Part shown: positions 12,857 through 25,660 of the stretch, in pieces
How positions within the stretch are numbered: position 1 is the first letter of the stretch
Layout: every line of letters begins with the position of its first letter
Origin: Polytrichum commune
Taxonomy: Eukaryota > Streptophyta > Polytrichopsida > Polytrichales > Polytrichaceae
Assembly: GCA_950295325.1 (NCBI GenBank)
Contig: OX485804.1
Location: 24,614,001 to 24,678,000 of the forward strand
Reading direction: 5' to 3'
Length of the DNA: 64,000 bases
The notes under the pieces: generated by a model
Told to the model about the DNA's origin: nothing
The model's database searches: none
Seen by the model: only the letters and a program-made list of their open reading frames with translations
Position numbers and translations under genes: made by a program

Positions 12857-13025
12857 TTGAAAAATAGCCAATTGAAGTTCAAAACTTAAGGAGATTACCG
12901 ATTGTTTTAGAAGAATATGTGGAATAAACTGCGGATTCATAAGGAAAGATTGACAGATGTCAACATGTAACCGGTTACACTTGGAAACACTAGGATATTG
13001 ACTGATTATGTCCAAAACTCTCCTT
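12857..13025 (+). repeat. Dispersed repeat R1, copy 1
   Basis: Recognised by the shared order of words: CAATTGAAGTTCA, then AGATTACCGAT, then ACATGTAACCGGTTACA and GGAAACACTAGG. It directly abuts the foldback element on its left. Confidence 0.6.
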
Positions 13026-13317
13026 GGGCGCTGTGCCGAACTACATGATTTCATAATTTTAATGTAAGTAAGTTATCAATGGTGAGGTTTTATTGCCAAA
13101 GTTGTTACATTGCACACGGTTGCAAACAAGAACGTTTGTGTATATAAATGCCTCCATCAATAACCTGTCAAAGAGTGGCCAGTTGCAGCATTATGAATCA
13201 TTTTGTTCCCCATGCCACCAGAGTAGTAAGCAGCCTGGATAGTAGCCTGGAAAGCTACAGAATACGAATCTTGTGCAGGTCCAGGAGTTTATTTGATGAG
13301 TTTGTCACACTCCTTCA

Positions 13318-13440
13318 CAATACACCATTTATGTCAGTTAGTGTCATGTACAATTTTTGCAAAGGGCCTAAACTAGATACCTAGAGGTCACAAAGTGTCA
13401 ACCCCGCTAATTGTCGATATGATACATCTCAAACTTTGTA
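13318..13440. repeat. End fragment of a TA-flanked MITE
   Basis: The block with CACCATTTATG, TTAGTGTCATGTAC and GGGCCTAAACTAGAT matches the left parts of the elements at 26,598 and 31,225. The other end was not found, so this copy is truncated or very diverged. The rest of 13,441-13,866 shows nothing I can name. Confidence 0.5.
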
Positions 13441-13866
13441 ATATCAACCCCCGTAACGTCATTCACTTTCAAATATTCTGAAACCTTAGGTAAGGGATGT
13501 TCTTAGTTAAAATATCATTCTTTATTGTCACATTTCTCTCCTTTATATCATGGGTTTTGTCATTACTGCAAACCACTAAAGAAGTCAACCACATCCTCTC
13601 ATTGCGCCACATGTCAATATGTGGAGTGTCTTCTTCTTCTTATTATTATTCTCATACTTTTCTTATGCCACTTGATGAATTGTTGGTGCATGAATATGCC
13701 ACATTGTCCAAGAAGGCCAAGTGGGGGGTTGACATGTGTAGATGGACCATGTGTTATACTACCGCAAATTTCCCATGTGAGGATCTATTCTAAGCTCTAA
13801 ACCCTAATCATGAACCCTAGTCTCTTCCCTTTCACACGTGTTGCACATCTCTTGGCAACTCAATCC

Positions 13867-14402
13867 ACCAACATAGCAAGCTTGTCTCATGTTATTTTAT
13901 CCTAACCCTACTCTTGACTATAGCTGGTATATGCAAGGGTGCATAATTCATGTGGAGGCCACACATGCTCAAAAATGTTGGTTTCGAAATAAAATTTGGT
14001 AAGCCAAGGCTTGTAAAATAATTTCGGCCTTGACATGTGCCGAAATTTGAGGAGCTTGGTTTCAAGGATGGTCCATTTTTGTTGTTGTTAGAATTGTATG
14101 TTTCCAACTTTGATCTAAGACGGCGTTTGAAAGGCTTAAAAAATCCTTTTTCGATTGGAACTGGAAACATACAATTTTAACCCAAAAAGGGACCAACCTT
14201 GAAACCAAGCTCTTTGAAGTTAGGCACATGTCAAGGCCAAAATTATTTTACATGCCTTGGCTTACTTATTTTTCTTTTAAAAACCGGCGTTTTTGAATGT
14301 GTGTGGCCTCCACATGAATCAGGACTCTTACCCTTGCATGTATAAGCTGTAGTCGGGAGTATGTCAACAAAGAATGACATGAGACATGCTTGCCATGTTG
14401 GT
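13867..14402. mobile_element. Foldback element, near-complete palindrome
   Basis: Inverted arms can be followed from ACCAACATAGCAAGC at the left to GCTTGCCATGTTGGT at the right. They pass through TTCATGTGGAGGCCACACA and its complement, to a centre near 14,125 where TTGTATGTTTCCAA faces TGGAAACATACAA. The arms are about 250 bp. No clear target duplication is seen. It is the same family as 12,496-12,856. Confidence 0.7.
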
Positions 14403-15378
14403 CCCATATTTTAGACTAAATATGAACTTAGAGGTGAGGGATCTATAAAGGGGACACTATTATCAAGTTATAAGGTATGCGGGTATTATTTGATTATTTA
14501 ATTTAATTGGTAACTTATAATTGATTGGTGCAAAGAACAAATATGTGTACAGTGGATTGGAATAAGCAAACATGAGTAAAAGGCTACTTGCCAATGAAAT
14601 GAATTTTGATTTTGAAGTCCATGAAGTAAGAAAGGCTTATGGGGCCTAAGGTATGTCAAGATGGAGTTATATTTTAATTATTTTAATTATTATAATTTGA
14701 GTGGTTTCTTAGAGAAATGGAGTGTAGTGACTTTTGTAAGATAACAACCAATATCAATTTGGTGACGAAGCTGGTAATAAGACTTGAGACTACCTAGCTC
14801 TACATTTTGAAACAGGAAAGCAAACCTCCTTGAACAAAGTTATGAAGAGGCCAATCCAGAAAGAAATAAGAAACAATGTCAATGTATAAACATTGACATG
14901 CAATGTCTATTCACCAAGTCCATGTAAGCATCGGGGGGGGGGGGGGTGTGGAATGGCTTATTACCTATGGTTCGAAGTTTGCATTGTTGGGGGTGCTCGT
15001 GAGGCCTTCAATGCAATTGGCAAATTTAGGGTTGTTGGAGCTGAAGGTTTGTTGATAAGATCTGCAAGTTTTTGGAGTAGGGTGCAGTGACAAACTTGGG
15101 GGTATCGTACATAGGCCACTTACCGCTCACAACCACTAACCGTGCACTTCACCGTTCACTACTCTATTGTTCACCGTTTGTCTCCTCTATTGTTGTTTTG
15201 TTCTTTGACAATGTATCTTGTGATACTGCATGTGTATGAGCTTTTCTTTGAATATATCATCGGGATAATCTGCTTGTTTGAAGGAAGTTAAAATGCCAGT
15301 GGAAACATACAGAGGTAGATGGTTTACAACAATATCTTACTGCATAAAATTGGTCAATGGAGTAGCACACTAGAGTGA
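14403..15378. other. No gene recognised
   Basis: The stretch is AT-rich with a G run at about 14,934-14,946. The plus-strand frame across 14,893-15,090 owes part of its openness to that run and shows no domain. Confidence 0.4.
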
Positions 15379-15624
15379 ATCTCTGTAAGCCTGACAAAGC
15401 TCAAAATCACTCATGCAGGTGGAGCGAAGAATGATGAAAAAATCCGGAAGCAGCTTGAAAAGGAGAAGGTAGCAGAACTGAAGAAGAAAGAAAAACAAGA
15501 ATGCCCAACAGATAATAAGGTTGAGAAAAAGCAAGAAATGAGGCTTAAAAGCCAACAACGTCCAATAGTCGTGTTTGCCAAAAATAGAGCTTCTTTTGTA
15601 ACGCATGTAGCAAAAGTTGAATGA
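15379..15624 (+). pseudogene. Possible orphan exon, Lys/Glu-rich
   Basis: An 81-codon frame without an early ATG ends at TGA (15,622-15,624). Its middle (15,421-15,550) encodes a strongly charged run such as KQLEKEKVAELKKKEKQE, typical of a coiled coil. A plausible splice acceptor (TCATGCAG) ends at 15,418, so the real exon may start at 15,419. This charged pattern is unlike the surrounding AT-rich frames. It could be one exon of a host gene or a captured fragment. No flanking exons were recognised, and I do not assign a function. Confidence 0.3.
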
Positions 15625-16433
15625 ACATTGATAGTGCACGCTTAGTGGTTAAGGTAGTTAATTTCCAATGCCCAATACAGTTGTATAAAGAACTATGAAA
15701 AGACCATGATTTTTCAATAAAAATTTCCATTTTACTTTTCAACACTAATATTAAGTGAGCCATTAATTTAATTCAAATACCAAATTTGGAAAATTTTGCT
15801 ACCCACCTCAAAAAATAAAACATCAAAGTCAAATGTGCACGGTTAGTAGCTTGCTTACGATATTCGTAGATTGGGAGATGGTGATAGATTTACCGATAGT
15901 TTGTTGCGAGGTTTGAGAGCGCAGAGGTGGATTAGTGCTAAGAATACTATTTTGTGTTTGAAACTTTTCTGTATTAGAGGGATTTCCTCCTTGTCGATGT
16001 TGTTTGGTTGCCAAATATGGTGTTGTTATGGTGTCTTTGCTTGTTCTCCATTCGTTTATTTCGATGCTTGCCTGTGGTGAGTGTGAAGCACTTTGTGGAA
16101 GTGGCGCACTAGTGGAGTGTAGTCGTGTCTTGCTTGTGTGCCTCAGTTTTTAACAATGTTGTAAGAGCAAAAATGGCACAGTATGTTATAAATAAGGATC
16201 ATGATAGTTGGACACTAGCTAATTTCAAAGGGTGAGGCTATGATTTGAGGAGCTGTAGGCAACGTTAGCTTTGCTGTGAGTGGTGACAATGATAGTTATG
16301 ATTAGGGTTCACATTCATAGATGAAGAAGTCTTTGGAGAAGGTTCATTTTTTGTGATGTGGAAGGAGTTCACATTCTTAAGACCATTAAGACTTGCTTGA
16401 GAGCATCAAATGTGAATTTTGATGGTGTTGAGA
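15625..16433. other. No gene recognised
   Basis: Only short open frames are present and none has a recognisable domain. No inverted-repeat ends were found. Confidence 0.35.
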
Positions 16434-16670
16434 TCAATGAACAAGGAGAATCGACCGCTAATTACAAACGAACCGGTTGAAAAATGTTGAGCTTAAAAAA
16501 CAACTAATTGAAGTTCAGGACTTCAGGTGAATTACTGATCAGTTGGAGTAGTTTGTAGAATACACTACAAATTCATAATGGAAAAAAATGGAAAATCACA
16601 ACATGTAACCGGTTGGACTTGCAAACACTAGGATTTTGACCGATCATGCCCAAAAACATCCCAAAACATT
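16434..16670 (+). repeat. Dispersed repeat R1, copy 2
   Basis: This copy carries AACCGGTTG at its left and ACATGTAACCGGTTGGAC followed by CAAACACTAGGATTTTGACC at its right, in the same order as the other copies. Confidence 0.7.
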
Positions 16671-17288
16671 GGTCGAGATGCTCCTTTCATCAAGCTTTCA
16701 ACCTCTCTAGTGTAAAAGGGGCCTCAATCTTGGCCATCCACCTTTTAAGTTGAGGAGAAGTTGCCATCAACGTCCTCGTGCACATCATGTGACTCTTTGA
16801 TTTAATTAATGGGTGGATCAAGGATAATGTGGAATGAGTGTCTAATGGTGTTCATGTCTTACCTACATCCACCCAATGATATTCACATCATTGTGTGAAA
16901 TAGTGCATATTCTTTGCACCCACCAATGGCCGTTGGGACCAAGCTAGCATTTTAATTTTGATTTCTTTGCATTGAAAACACCACATCCATGTCCATGTCC
17001 ACTTTATATTATATCCCGTGACCAAGGCTTTTGAAAAGTGATGTAAATTCATGTTGGTCACAGTCTTCAAACCTCCGATTGTGATAACGAGAATTTTATT
17101 TTTATTTTTATCATGGTCCTTAGCTTCCCGAACTGTAAAATCAATTCATTTCACATATATATTTTTAAGGGGAGTGGATAGGTGGCCCTAGTGACTTAGA
17201 TGGGTGGCCAAGTATTTGAGCACCTTCATAAGGTGGTGGCGATATGTCAAACCACCTTATGGAAAGCCAACCATAATATCAGAAAGCA

Positions 17289-17597
17289 CACTAAAAAGCC
17301 CTATTATTGTGGGTGAAAAATTAGTGTGGAAATAATTAGAGTGGGCCACTGTAACCCTCTAGTCGGGGTGAAATTCATGTGGGTTTGAGACCTCGGGTCT
17401 TCGCTGCAATCTTCCTTACATAAAACAAAATAGCCACCTCACATCAAAAGTTTTTTTTAAAATTTTTTTTAAAAAAAAAACACCCACATCAATGTTATAG
17501 GAAGACAATGTGACCCACACTAATTTCCTCCTTGAAAAAATTAGTGTGAGATCTAAAATAATTACTGTGGCCCACAGTAATAGGACTCTTTAGTAGC
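17289..17597. mobile_element. Palindromic MITE-like element
   Basis: The ends are inverted: ACACTAAAAAGCCCTATTA on the left, and TAATAGGACTCTTTAGT on the right. Inner blocks with AAAAATTAGTGTGG also face each other. The boundaries and target duplication are unclear. It carries A- and T-runs in its centre and no open frame. Confidence 0.45.
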
Positions 17598-17814
17598 GTT
17601 GTTTGCCATTTTCTTCAGAAGCTTTCTTCCCGGTCTACGTTAGTAAGAAAAAAATAGTTACTGTGGGTAAAAGCCGTCCACTGTATGTTTACGGTGCTTG
17701 ACATTGTTGTCTGAACGTTGGCAGTAAGGTCTATGCTACACTATTGCAGTTAATGTGAATGAGGTACAAATTTTGTCCCATTCGGAGGGCGGGTGAAAAT
17801 ATCCAAATTGAGGG

Positions 17815-17950
17815 CCATTGGTCCAAGATGACCCTAAACTACCGGATGATAATGGAGAGGTACTCAAAATCAAATGCAATAGTTGGCGGTTCAATTCCCA
17901 GCCTTGACTTCTCCTCTCTACTTGATGGAAAAACTACAGCAACCATGTGG
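17815..17950 (+). repeat. SINE-like fragment (family S2)
   Basis: The segment matches 27,381-27,621 (GTCCAAGATG, GGATGATAATGGAGAGGTAC and GGTTCAATTCCCA). The last word resembles a tRNA B box, and TGG-containing sequence about 35 bases upstream could be an A box. The 3' part is missing. A tRNA-derived SINE is the best guess. Confidence 0.4.
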
Positions 17951-20269
17951 CGATGAGAAGTTCACATTATTTTAGAAGCCTTGATCATGAGAAATCTCAC
18001 ACTATTTTAGAGTCATGACACTTCTTGTGTCCCCCCCCCCTCAAAAGAAAAAGAAAAAGAAAAAGGAATATTCATGATCATGGTCAGCGGTCCGAAGCCT
18101 TGACCATGAGAAATCTTGGATCAAATTTAAACATCTTGGTCACGGGACATAGTGTAAAGTGGACTTAGACTGGTGCATAGTGAAATTAATGAAACTCTTA
18201 ATTTGTTGGAAAATCATGAATAGATTTTACGTTAAAACACATGTTGAAAAATAGATGCTACACATATAATACACTAAAATTAATTTGGCTCAATATATAC
18301 CATAAATTTTGACGGTCACCTTCATTCTCTGTTGAGACAACTTATTTGGATGTCCCCACCGCAAAATTTTGGGTGATCACTAAACATTGTTATTTTTTGG
18401 ACATGTAGCATTCTATTTTATTGTCTTAGTCATGTTCTGACATGGTCAATATCTTTTGTACGATGACCTTCTGTAAAGCGAAATGGGACCACCCCTTATT
18501 TCTCAATCAATGAAGGAATTTAGAAAGTTGTGGTCATGGTCCTTGGTTGCTAATGTAAACAAGCCCTCACAACTCCCTGTTGCGCATTCATATTGCCTTC
18601 AATCAAGGTTTGTGATCTTTTTCAGCTACAACCTTAAGTGCACAATGTATGTGTGGACTAAGCTAGTCCAAGTGCATATTTAGTGAACAATGTCTTAACG
18701 GTTTGAGTTAGTGAACCCTCGTATTTAAGTTGTGTGTGCCTTATGTGGCCACTTGTCTTACGTGACTAGCTAGTTTGTGGTTTTTCTTGGACTAGATTGG
18801 CACACATAAATTGGCTAAATTTTGATCTTGTGTATATCAAATGTGATCCAGCCATTGTAGGTTGAGTTGCACAATCTCGGAGCAATCATCTATATTCATT
18901 CATGAAACTTGATGTCGCTAATTGAAGGAGAATAACAATTTTGAGACTACTTCCAAATGAAGAAGGTGCAAAGTGTTATTTTGTACGTAATAACTTTGAG
19001 ATCGTTTCCATATAGCCAACATGAGACTCATACGTAGAGTCTCGAACATATAAGATGCTTGTTTAGATGTTAGTTACTATACTTTCAACCATCATTTGAC
19101 ACATAGTTGTCATTCTAGGCACGTGTGAACTTCACAATGTTGTCCGCCCCCCACACCACCACTTTATGAATCATGGATTGTGCACTTTGACTAGAGACTC
19201 TTAGAGGACTTGAACTAGTATGATTGCAAAATTCTCACAAGCATCTTTCTTTCATAAGTGCTACTAAAATAAGTTATCCGTCTCAATGATTAAACTCTCA
19301 AATGGATTGTGGAGTTGCGATTGCTCACAATAACACATCATTGATTAATGAGTATATGTAGACGTCATCAATCCCGCTTGGGAGGGAGGGGGGGACTCAA
19401 TGTAGCCCGTATGGTATCATGTGCATGTACAAAAGGTATTCAATTAAAATTGGCTTCCATAGTATACATATGGGTAGGGTATAGTTTCACATGGTTTTGT
19501 ACAAATGAATAGCATGGTACTGTGCATTATGGGGAAGAAGTAACTATACCCTAAGGCCCCCTTAAGGTTTCTTACAAAATGAGTGCATTGTATCCAAATA
19601 CATCTTATACCCCCGGGAAGTTCATATGTGCTAATCCAGAAGGCAATACTTGTCATCCCAGCATGTCATATTTTATTGACCTTGTCCATACAAAGTGATT
19701 TATGAGCATATATCCAATTAATGTCAATTTCTTTTTCCAATTGTTTATATTTTGTATACACAATTATGCTCAGTTGTAAGACTCGTACATTAATATTTAT
19801 GTATAGTCTCATTTTTGTCATGAATTTTTTTTTTGTATACAAGGGCTTTAATAAGGGGTCATGCACTCACATGGCTCTGACTCTCAAAGAAATGTGCCTC
19901 CACTTGTCTTTCAAGTGGATAGTGAACTTAATTCACCAACAATGGACACTATCACAACTATTTTCCACAATTGCATGGAGTGGGTACATTTATTTTCTAA
20001 AACAATCTTCACCACTCGTTGCAACCCCCCACATTTGAATTGTCCATTCTCAAAGACACAAAAAATAAATATATTCAGTGTTTATGTGCTTGTCCTGTGT
20101 TATCATCAATCTATGAGAGTAAGAAATTTGGTGTGGAGGTCTATTGAAGCACAATGCATGGGACGGCCACAAGATCTATAAGAACCTCTAGCTTTAGCTA
20201 TGTGCGAAACACATCCTTCGATGCCCCATATGTCACAACTACAACACTGGCCATGTGCTTGTACATAAG
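17951..20269. other. No gene recognised
   Basis: Positions 18,000-18,170 contain worn words of the GGGCC MITE group (CTTGACCATGAGAAATC and GTGTAAAGTGGACTTAGA). The remainder has only short open frames. Confidence 0.4.
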
Positions 20270-20430
20270 ATTGCTAAGCCTCATGCTCCCTTGACCTTTC
20301 TAAATGAAAGAGTTGTTATGGCTTTGGGTGTCTTGTTATCGCACTAAGGTCATCGTTTTTTTTGGAGAATTACAACATGTTTATTTCTAGCTCTTGGTTG
20401 GATTATTCTCCTCCCTAGCGTAAGTGGCAG
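20270..20430. repeat. Diverged dispersed repeat, partner of 11,430-11,600
   Basis: It shares the order CTAAGCCTCATGCTCCCT, TTTCTAAATGAAAGAG and AACATGTTTATT with the partner copy. The class is unknown. Confidence 0.4.
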
Positions 20431-20689
20431 GTGGAGCTAAGCAATGCTATGTACATCTTTGTAAGTTTTATGATTGCTTTTTGTGAGTCAAATATACTTG
20501 ATCTTTGGAAGTCTTTGTCATATTGGATGCACCTTATAAAATCTCCCCCAATCTACAAAATTTTAAGCATTGATTGCTATGGGGTGCATTCCATCGATTT
20601 TAAAATTTTCATACTAGCTTTGATGTCAAGGGCATTGGAGTACAATATCACCAAATTTATGCTCTATCCACTTGGAAGGTAGGCGGCGG

Positions 20690-21360
20690 GAGTATCCCAT
20701 GGGGTTGGACTCTTTGTTGGAAACCTAATTGATGTGCGTAGTCAATATGAAATCAAATCCCCTATGTACGCCAATTTTATATAGAGAAAAATGCATATGT
20801 ACTAGCTACATCCTATAAAATGGATTTATGTATTTAGACTAAGCTTTTCAGTTTAATGTGATAAATGCCTCCACTACATATACAATATATAAATCATGAT
20901 TTACGACTTTATATGAAATCCATGTTCACTTTTCAATGAGAGAATCGTTGAACAAGTTTTCATCCACATCATGTAACTCAATGATTGCATCAAAGAAAAG
21001 ACCAATGCACGTCAACTTAGCCACAACATGGAGATCAAAACTCGAGGAAGCCCATGATCACTCCAAGAGCTTCCAGTTTGTAAACACTTAGAACCCAAAA
21101 TGTAAACCTTAACAAGAACGGACAAGGTAGTCATTGAGGACTATTAGGTCCATAGGATAATAGTGGATGAAAATGTGAATTGTATGAGACTAAAGCATTT
21201 ATTGTCAAGTATTTCTCTAAACCTTAGGGCCCCCTTTTGTACATCTACCTTTACTTCAAATCTATAACCTTCTTGGATGTACACACCTGAGGAAAATAAT
21301 ACCTCTCCCTTATGAATACTATGTGCACTAGTGCCTCAAATAATACCCCTTCTTACATTC
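20690..21360 (+). repeat. Long dispersed repeat R3, copy 1
   Basis: It can be aligned by eye with 29,210-29,900 along most of its length. Shared words include TTGGAAACCTAA, ATGCCTCCACTACA, CTCCAAGAGC and AAAATAATACCTCT. A 5' piece also occurs at about 41,745-41,930. Frames are interrupted on both strands. The repeat is probably a remnant of a once-coding mobile element, but no diagnostic domain remains. Confidence 0.6.
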
Positions 21361-21562
21361 ACGTTACTTTGTATGTAATATGAAGAATCCACTCCTGGAG
21401 GCGCTACCGTCACCATTTGGAATCACACTATGCTATGGCTATTATTTTATCTACCAACAAAGGTCAAATGTGTCATTTGAACACTATAAAACATAAAGGA
21501 TTCACCATGATAAACACTCGCACTCTAAACCAAAGATTGTAGTGTTGTGACCACACTATTAA

Positions 21563-21903
21563 AGGCCACTTCACACATGGGCCAGGGGCCGTGATTATGT
21601 AATAGTGAGGGGCCTTGATTCTCATTAAAAGGTTGTATTTAGCTACCTAAGGCCCTTGACTTTGACATAGTTTGCTAAACTTTAGTGTCAGGCCTACCTG
21701 TTGGAGGTGAACTTGACACAAATTGTGCCTGACCATAAAACATTATCCATAGTTTGCCATGTAGAAATCCATATAGACTATACATCCATGATATTTCTTT
21801 GAGCCCTTAGGCCTTCACCTGGATAGTCTCGACCTTTTTGACCAATGAGAAATCTTAAGAATGCAACGGTCACAGGCCTTCAGTGCCGTGTGTGAAATGG
21901 CCC
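21563..21903. mobile_element. GGGCC-type MITE
   Basis: 341 bp from AGGCCACTTCACACATGGGCC (first base changed from the usual G) to GTGTGAAATGGCCC, with TAA on both sides (21,560-21,562 and 21,904-21,906). It is closely related to 413-1014 and preserves a worn form of the internal hairpin around 21,690-21,725. Confidence 0.75.
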
Positions 21904-22689
21904 TAACTCTTAGCCAACTCTGCACGTGAACAACTCAATTATTTCTAATATCTCCTGACACATCATATATGAGTCCTGACACGCAATAAGGGCCATCGCC
22001 AATGCTCAATATCATTTCTTAAAAAAATAAAAGCAAATTTAAGCTGAACTGAAAATCCAATTATTGTTGACAATAAATGAAACATTCATGATAGGTAAGC
22101 AAAATGAAATTTGAATCCTATGATATGGAATAGGTTACCAGGTACTATTGTAGTAGTTTACCAAGTTCCTTGGCAAGCATTAGGTAGATAGTGGTTCAGT
22201 TTCCTAACACCTACCAAGGGGGTAATAGTAAAAACTTATTCTCTAGAGGTCTGTTATAGGTTCATCTTCATTAAGCTTAAGATACCAATTCAGAGTTTCT
22301 AAATTTTATTTAGGGGGCGATTTAGTTTAATATATCAACTTGATCTACAATAAACATTCTCATCCTCCCTGCCCATGGTTCACCTCCCCCTACAATAGGT
22401 GTTGTGAATATTCACCATGTAGATAGAGTTCCAAGTGAACCTTCGATACAAACCTTCGATCCAAGTGTACAAGAGATTTCAATTGGTATGAACACACATG
22501 ACATTCCTCAGCTAAGCATAGTCATTCTCTTACGGTTGTTTATAGAACACGGTTCCTCCTTCCTTGCACACTATAGATTTGTATTGAAAGTCTTGGAGAT
22601 ATTAGCACCCTAGCACTTTAGTTCTAACATCTAGGTATTTATCATGATTCTTTGGGGAGTGATCATGTGGGAATTGACATAGATGGGCC
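21904..22689. other. No gene recognised
   Basis: The stretch is AT-rich. The 69-codon frame at 22,404-22,613 shows no domain. I see no repeat ends. Confidence 0.35.
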
Positions 22690-23045
22690 ATAATAATTGC
22701 AATTTTGAGGAGATACGTGGGCCTCATGTGGTTGCTCTTCTTCACCAGACACCCATATTTTAGGTTGTACTTGCAATTAACAATGGGTACAAGAAAGACA
22801 TGTGTTACAATCCACTGAGATTAAACCTTGTGCACAAAGTATAATAACCATCATAGATTCAATTAAGGACACAATTAGGAGGGCCTATGTGATTGTATAA
22901 TGAAACATGCTTTTGGGATTCTTGTAACTTTTTCACCTTTGCTCCATTTAAAAAAAGCATTTAATTGACGATCTTTGTGATTCATACTTGCTAACTCCCG
23001 AGTTGTACCAATGGTCATAATTGATTGTGGAGTTGAAAGTGCCCA
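22690..23045 (+). repeat. Dispersed repeat R4, copy
   Basis: It shares TGTGTTACAATCC, GGAGGGCCTATGTGAT and GTTGAAAGTGCCCACAATAGG with 34,297-34,830, 36,690-36,910 and 39,090-39,430. The class is unknown. The block ends just before a MITE. Confidence 0.5.
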
Positions 23046-23083
23046 CAATAGGGTACATGTCTCAATCCTTCAATGTCAACTAA

Positions 23084-23243
23084 GGGTCACTCTACACTAG
23101 AGCTCGAAGGCTAATTTTTTGTTGTTGGTTGAGCTGTTGGAGATGGTCCATGTCCACTTTACACTAGACCTTGAGGGCATGAGAGACCAAAAGAAGTTTG
23201 CATGGATGAAAATCCTACATGGCATTCTTGTGTAAAGCAACCC
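23084..23243. mobile_element. Short GGGTC-type MITE
   Basis: 160 bp from GGGTCACTCTACACTAG to TTGTGTAAAGCAACCC, with TAA on both sides (23,081-23,083 and 23,244-23,246). It is the smallest member of the TNA-flanked group. Confidence 0.65.
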
Positions 23244-23246
23244 TAA

Positions 23247-24559
23247 ACTATGATGTGGCTTTAAATACCAAAAGTAAAAATTAAAGAAATTATGTGGTTT
23301 GTCGATACTTCATATGTGACATTTTTTTTAAGAAAAGTGATTCTTCTATGAAAATCCTCTCTTTTCCTAATGAGATTCTTTGATTGAAGAAATCATGATG
23401 CGAAGAAATGATGCACAACTTACCATCATGTAATGACGCTTTATTAAGGTAGAAAAGTGGAAAGCATTGAGTAATCACTATTGGTGCACTAGACTAGGAG
23501 TGAAATGATTCTTGTGTGGACCCAAAATGACTTATTGTAAAGTGATGGCCTGAAAAGGATGAAGTCATAGATAAGATATAGAGATTAGCCGGAGAGGTCA
23601 TGTTTCACACCACTTGGGATCACTTTTGGGTGCCATGGAGTTGACCATTCTGTGTGCATTCATATGCAAAGTAGGATGATTTCATACGTGGATTAAGGGA
23701 GATTCTATTGTGCAGATTAGGGATTTGACTTACTCGACTCTTTGAAAAAGTGTAACTAATCATTTAAATGGAATAACATTACAAAACAACTTGCAGGTCT
23801 CATCATTTCCTCTACTCCATCTCCAAAAAAATATCGCACATATTTCATGCCACTCTATCTGGCCGAATTAGCTTATTTTCACCATTGTCCATTTTTCTAC
23901 CTTATATATGGTGAATCTGAAGAGTTTCCTTCAAATTGGAAGTTGGTGCTGTGTCAAACCTCCCATTTCGCATTTGGATCCGTTTAAGATCTTCAATGCG
24001 AGCATTGAAGAAACTGAAGGCAGCCCATTCAACGACTGTGCAATTACTCATACAACGGTTTATGAGATTGACCGATATCCGTCGATAAGTTGGTGGAAGC
24101 ACGGGAACTGAACCGATTTTGGAGCATGAGAATGCGTGTGCGATCTATAGTAGCTAGGTATTGAAATCGATGTGCATCTTAACTTATTACTCCATGTAAC
24201 CAAGTCAAGGCACTCAATGACTACCTTTACGATGAAGCATTGTCAGCCTGCTGCCCGCGAGAGACATGATTATCAATTATACTTCCCATGTTTGTGTTTG
24301 GGATTTGTTGCGGAAATAAAATATGCTCATGTGGGAGCATTGTTTGGAGCTAGCTAGCTCACCTTTCCCAGACCCAATTATTGGAGGAGACCTACACCCT
24401 CGAATTTAATGATCGTCAACGAACAATTATCAAGTGCCAATCTCATCTCCTGCATTCCAACGCTCGCTCCAGCTTATGATTGTACACAAATTGATGAGCC
24501 ACTCTGACTCCAATTCTCGTGAGGTCAGGGATAAGGTAAAGTCAAGCGGCGGCCTAATT
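23247..24559. other. No gene recognised
   Basis: Short open frames overlap on both strands near 23,900-24,110 (67 and 66 codons), which indicates composition and not coding. No repeat ends were found. Confidence 0.35.
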
Positions 24560-24785
24560 AGTGTCTCGGGAGAATTTTAGGCATAATCAGTCAAAATCCC
24601 TCGTGTTTCCAACTTCCAAGCCCAACCAGTTGCACGTTGTGATCTTTCAGTTTTCCTTTGTTAATTTGGGGTATATTCCATGGATTCCTCTAAAATGGTT
24701 GGTATTCCTGAAGTCTTGAACTTCAACCAATGTTTTCTCAAACTCAACCGGTTCATCTGTAACCATGGTTGGCTCTCCCCGTTCA
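24560..24785 (-). repeat. Dispersed repeat R1, copy 3 (reverse)
   Basis: Read on the minus strand it keeps the R1 order. On plus it shows CCCAACCAGTTGCACGTTG, then TGAACTTCAACCAATG, then CTCAACCGGTTCATCTGTAAC, and ends at CTCCCCGTTC. Confidence 0.65.
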
Positions 24786-25660
24786 GTGGGCCTAATCTAG
24801 CTAAGTTCTTCATCGTGAGTGCACTTATGTTTTGAGTGGTGTGTGATTAGGTGTGGATCTAAGATCTGCTCTACATGAGAAGTCAAGGTCAGTTTTAGGG
24901 CTTTGACATGTGTAAATCTTTGGACATGATTGGTCTAATCCACTAAATCAACCTCAATGTCTTTATATACATCCTGGAGTCAAGGTCATTCTTAGAATTT
25001 CGTATTCTAATCAAGTGGCATCATATTTTAATGTACTAAAGACAAAATCTGACATGGCACGAGGGAAGAGAATTGGGTTGGACCAAAACGAAAACCCAAT
25101 TTGTTTCCTTGAAACCGTGTTGGAGCTTCCGCCCTTCTTGGCATGAGTCAATTCTCACTTAAATAATTAATTTAGTGAGAAAGAATCAGAGTTCTCACTT
25201 TAATAATGAATAAGATATTCATATGAGGAAAATGACTACGGACATGTGTCAAATTTTGGTAATCATCTTACAGCAAGTTTGCGTTTCTTATCCTATGAGG
25301 AATAGGTGCAAAGCTAAAAATGTCCATGTAAGGTCTAGTCAGCACGCACATCATTGAGGTTTCCAATGAAGAGACCGAGGTGAGAGAAACCTTGCATACC
25401 CAAGTTACCATTCGGGTCAACACCACTCTAAACTATGTTGATACTACAACAATTTCACCTAGGTACAAAGATTTTTTGCATGATACATCGACCTGAATAA
25501 TATCCAAAAAACAAAAATACTGTCACATACATGTACCCTACTTGTTATAAAAAGAAAGAAAGAAAGAAAAGGTGCAATCCTCATAAGTACCCGAATGATA
25601 TCAAAATAACATGATATCAATCCAACAACACATAGATGATATGATTTTCTGAGCAATCCA
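24786..25660. other. No gene recognised
   Basis: Positions 25,238-25,312 match the first 75 bases of the window (AATCATCTTACA, TCCTATGAGGAATAGGTGCA). A GAAA-rich purine tract lies at about 25,551-25,569. Confidence 0.4.
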
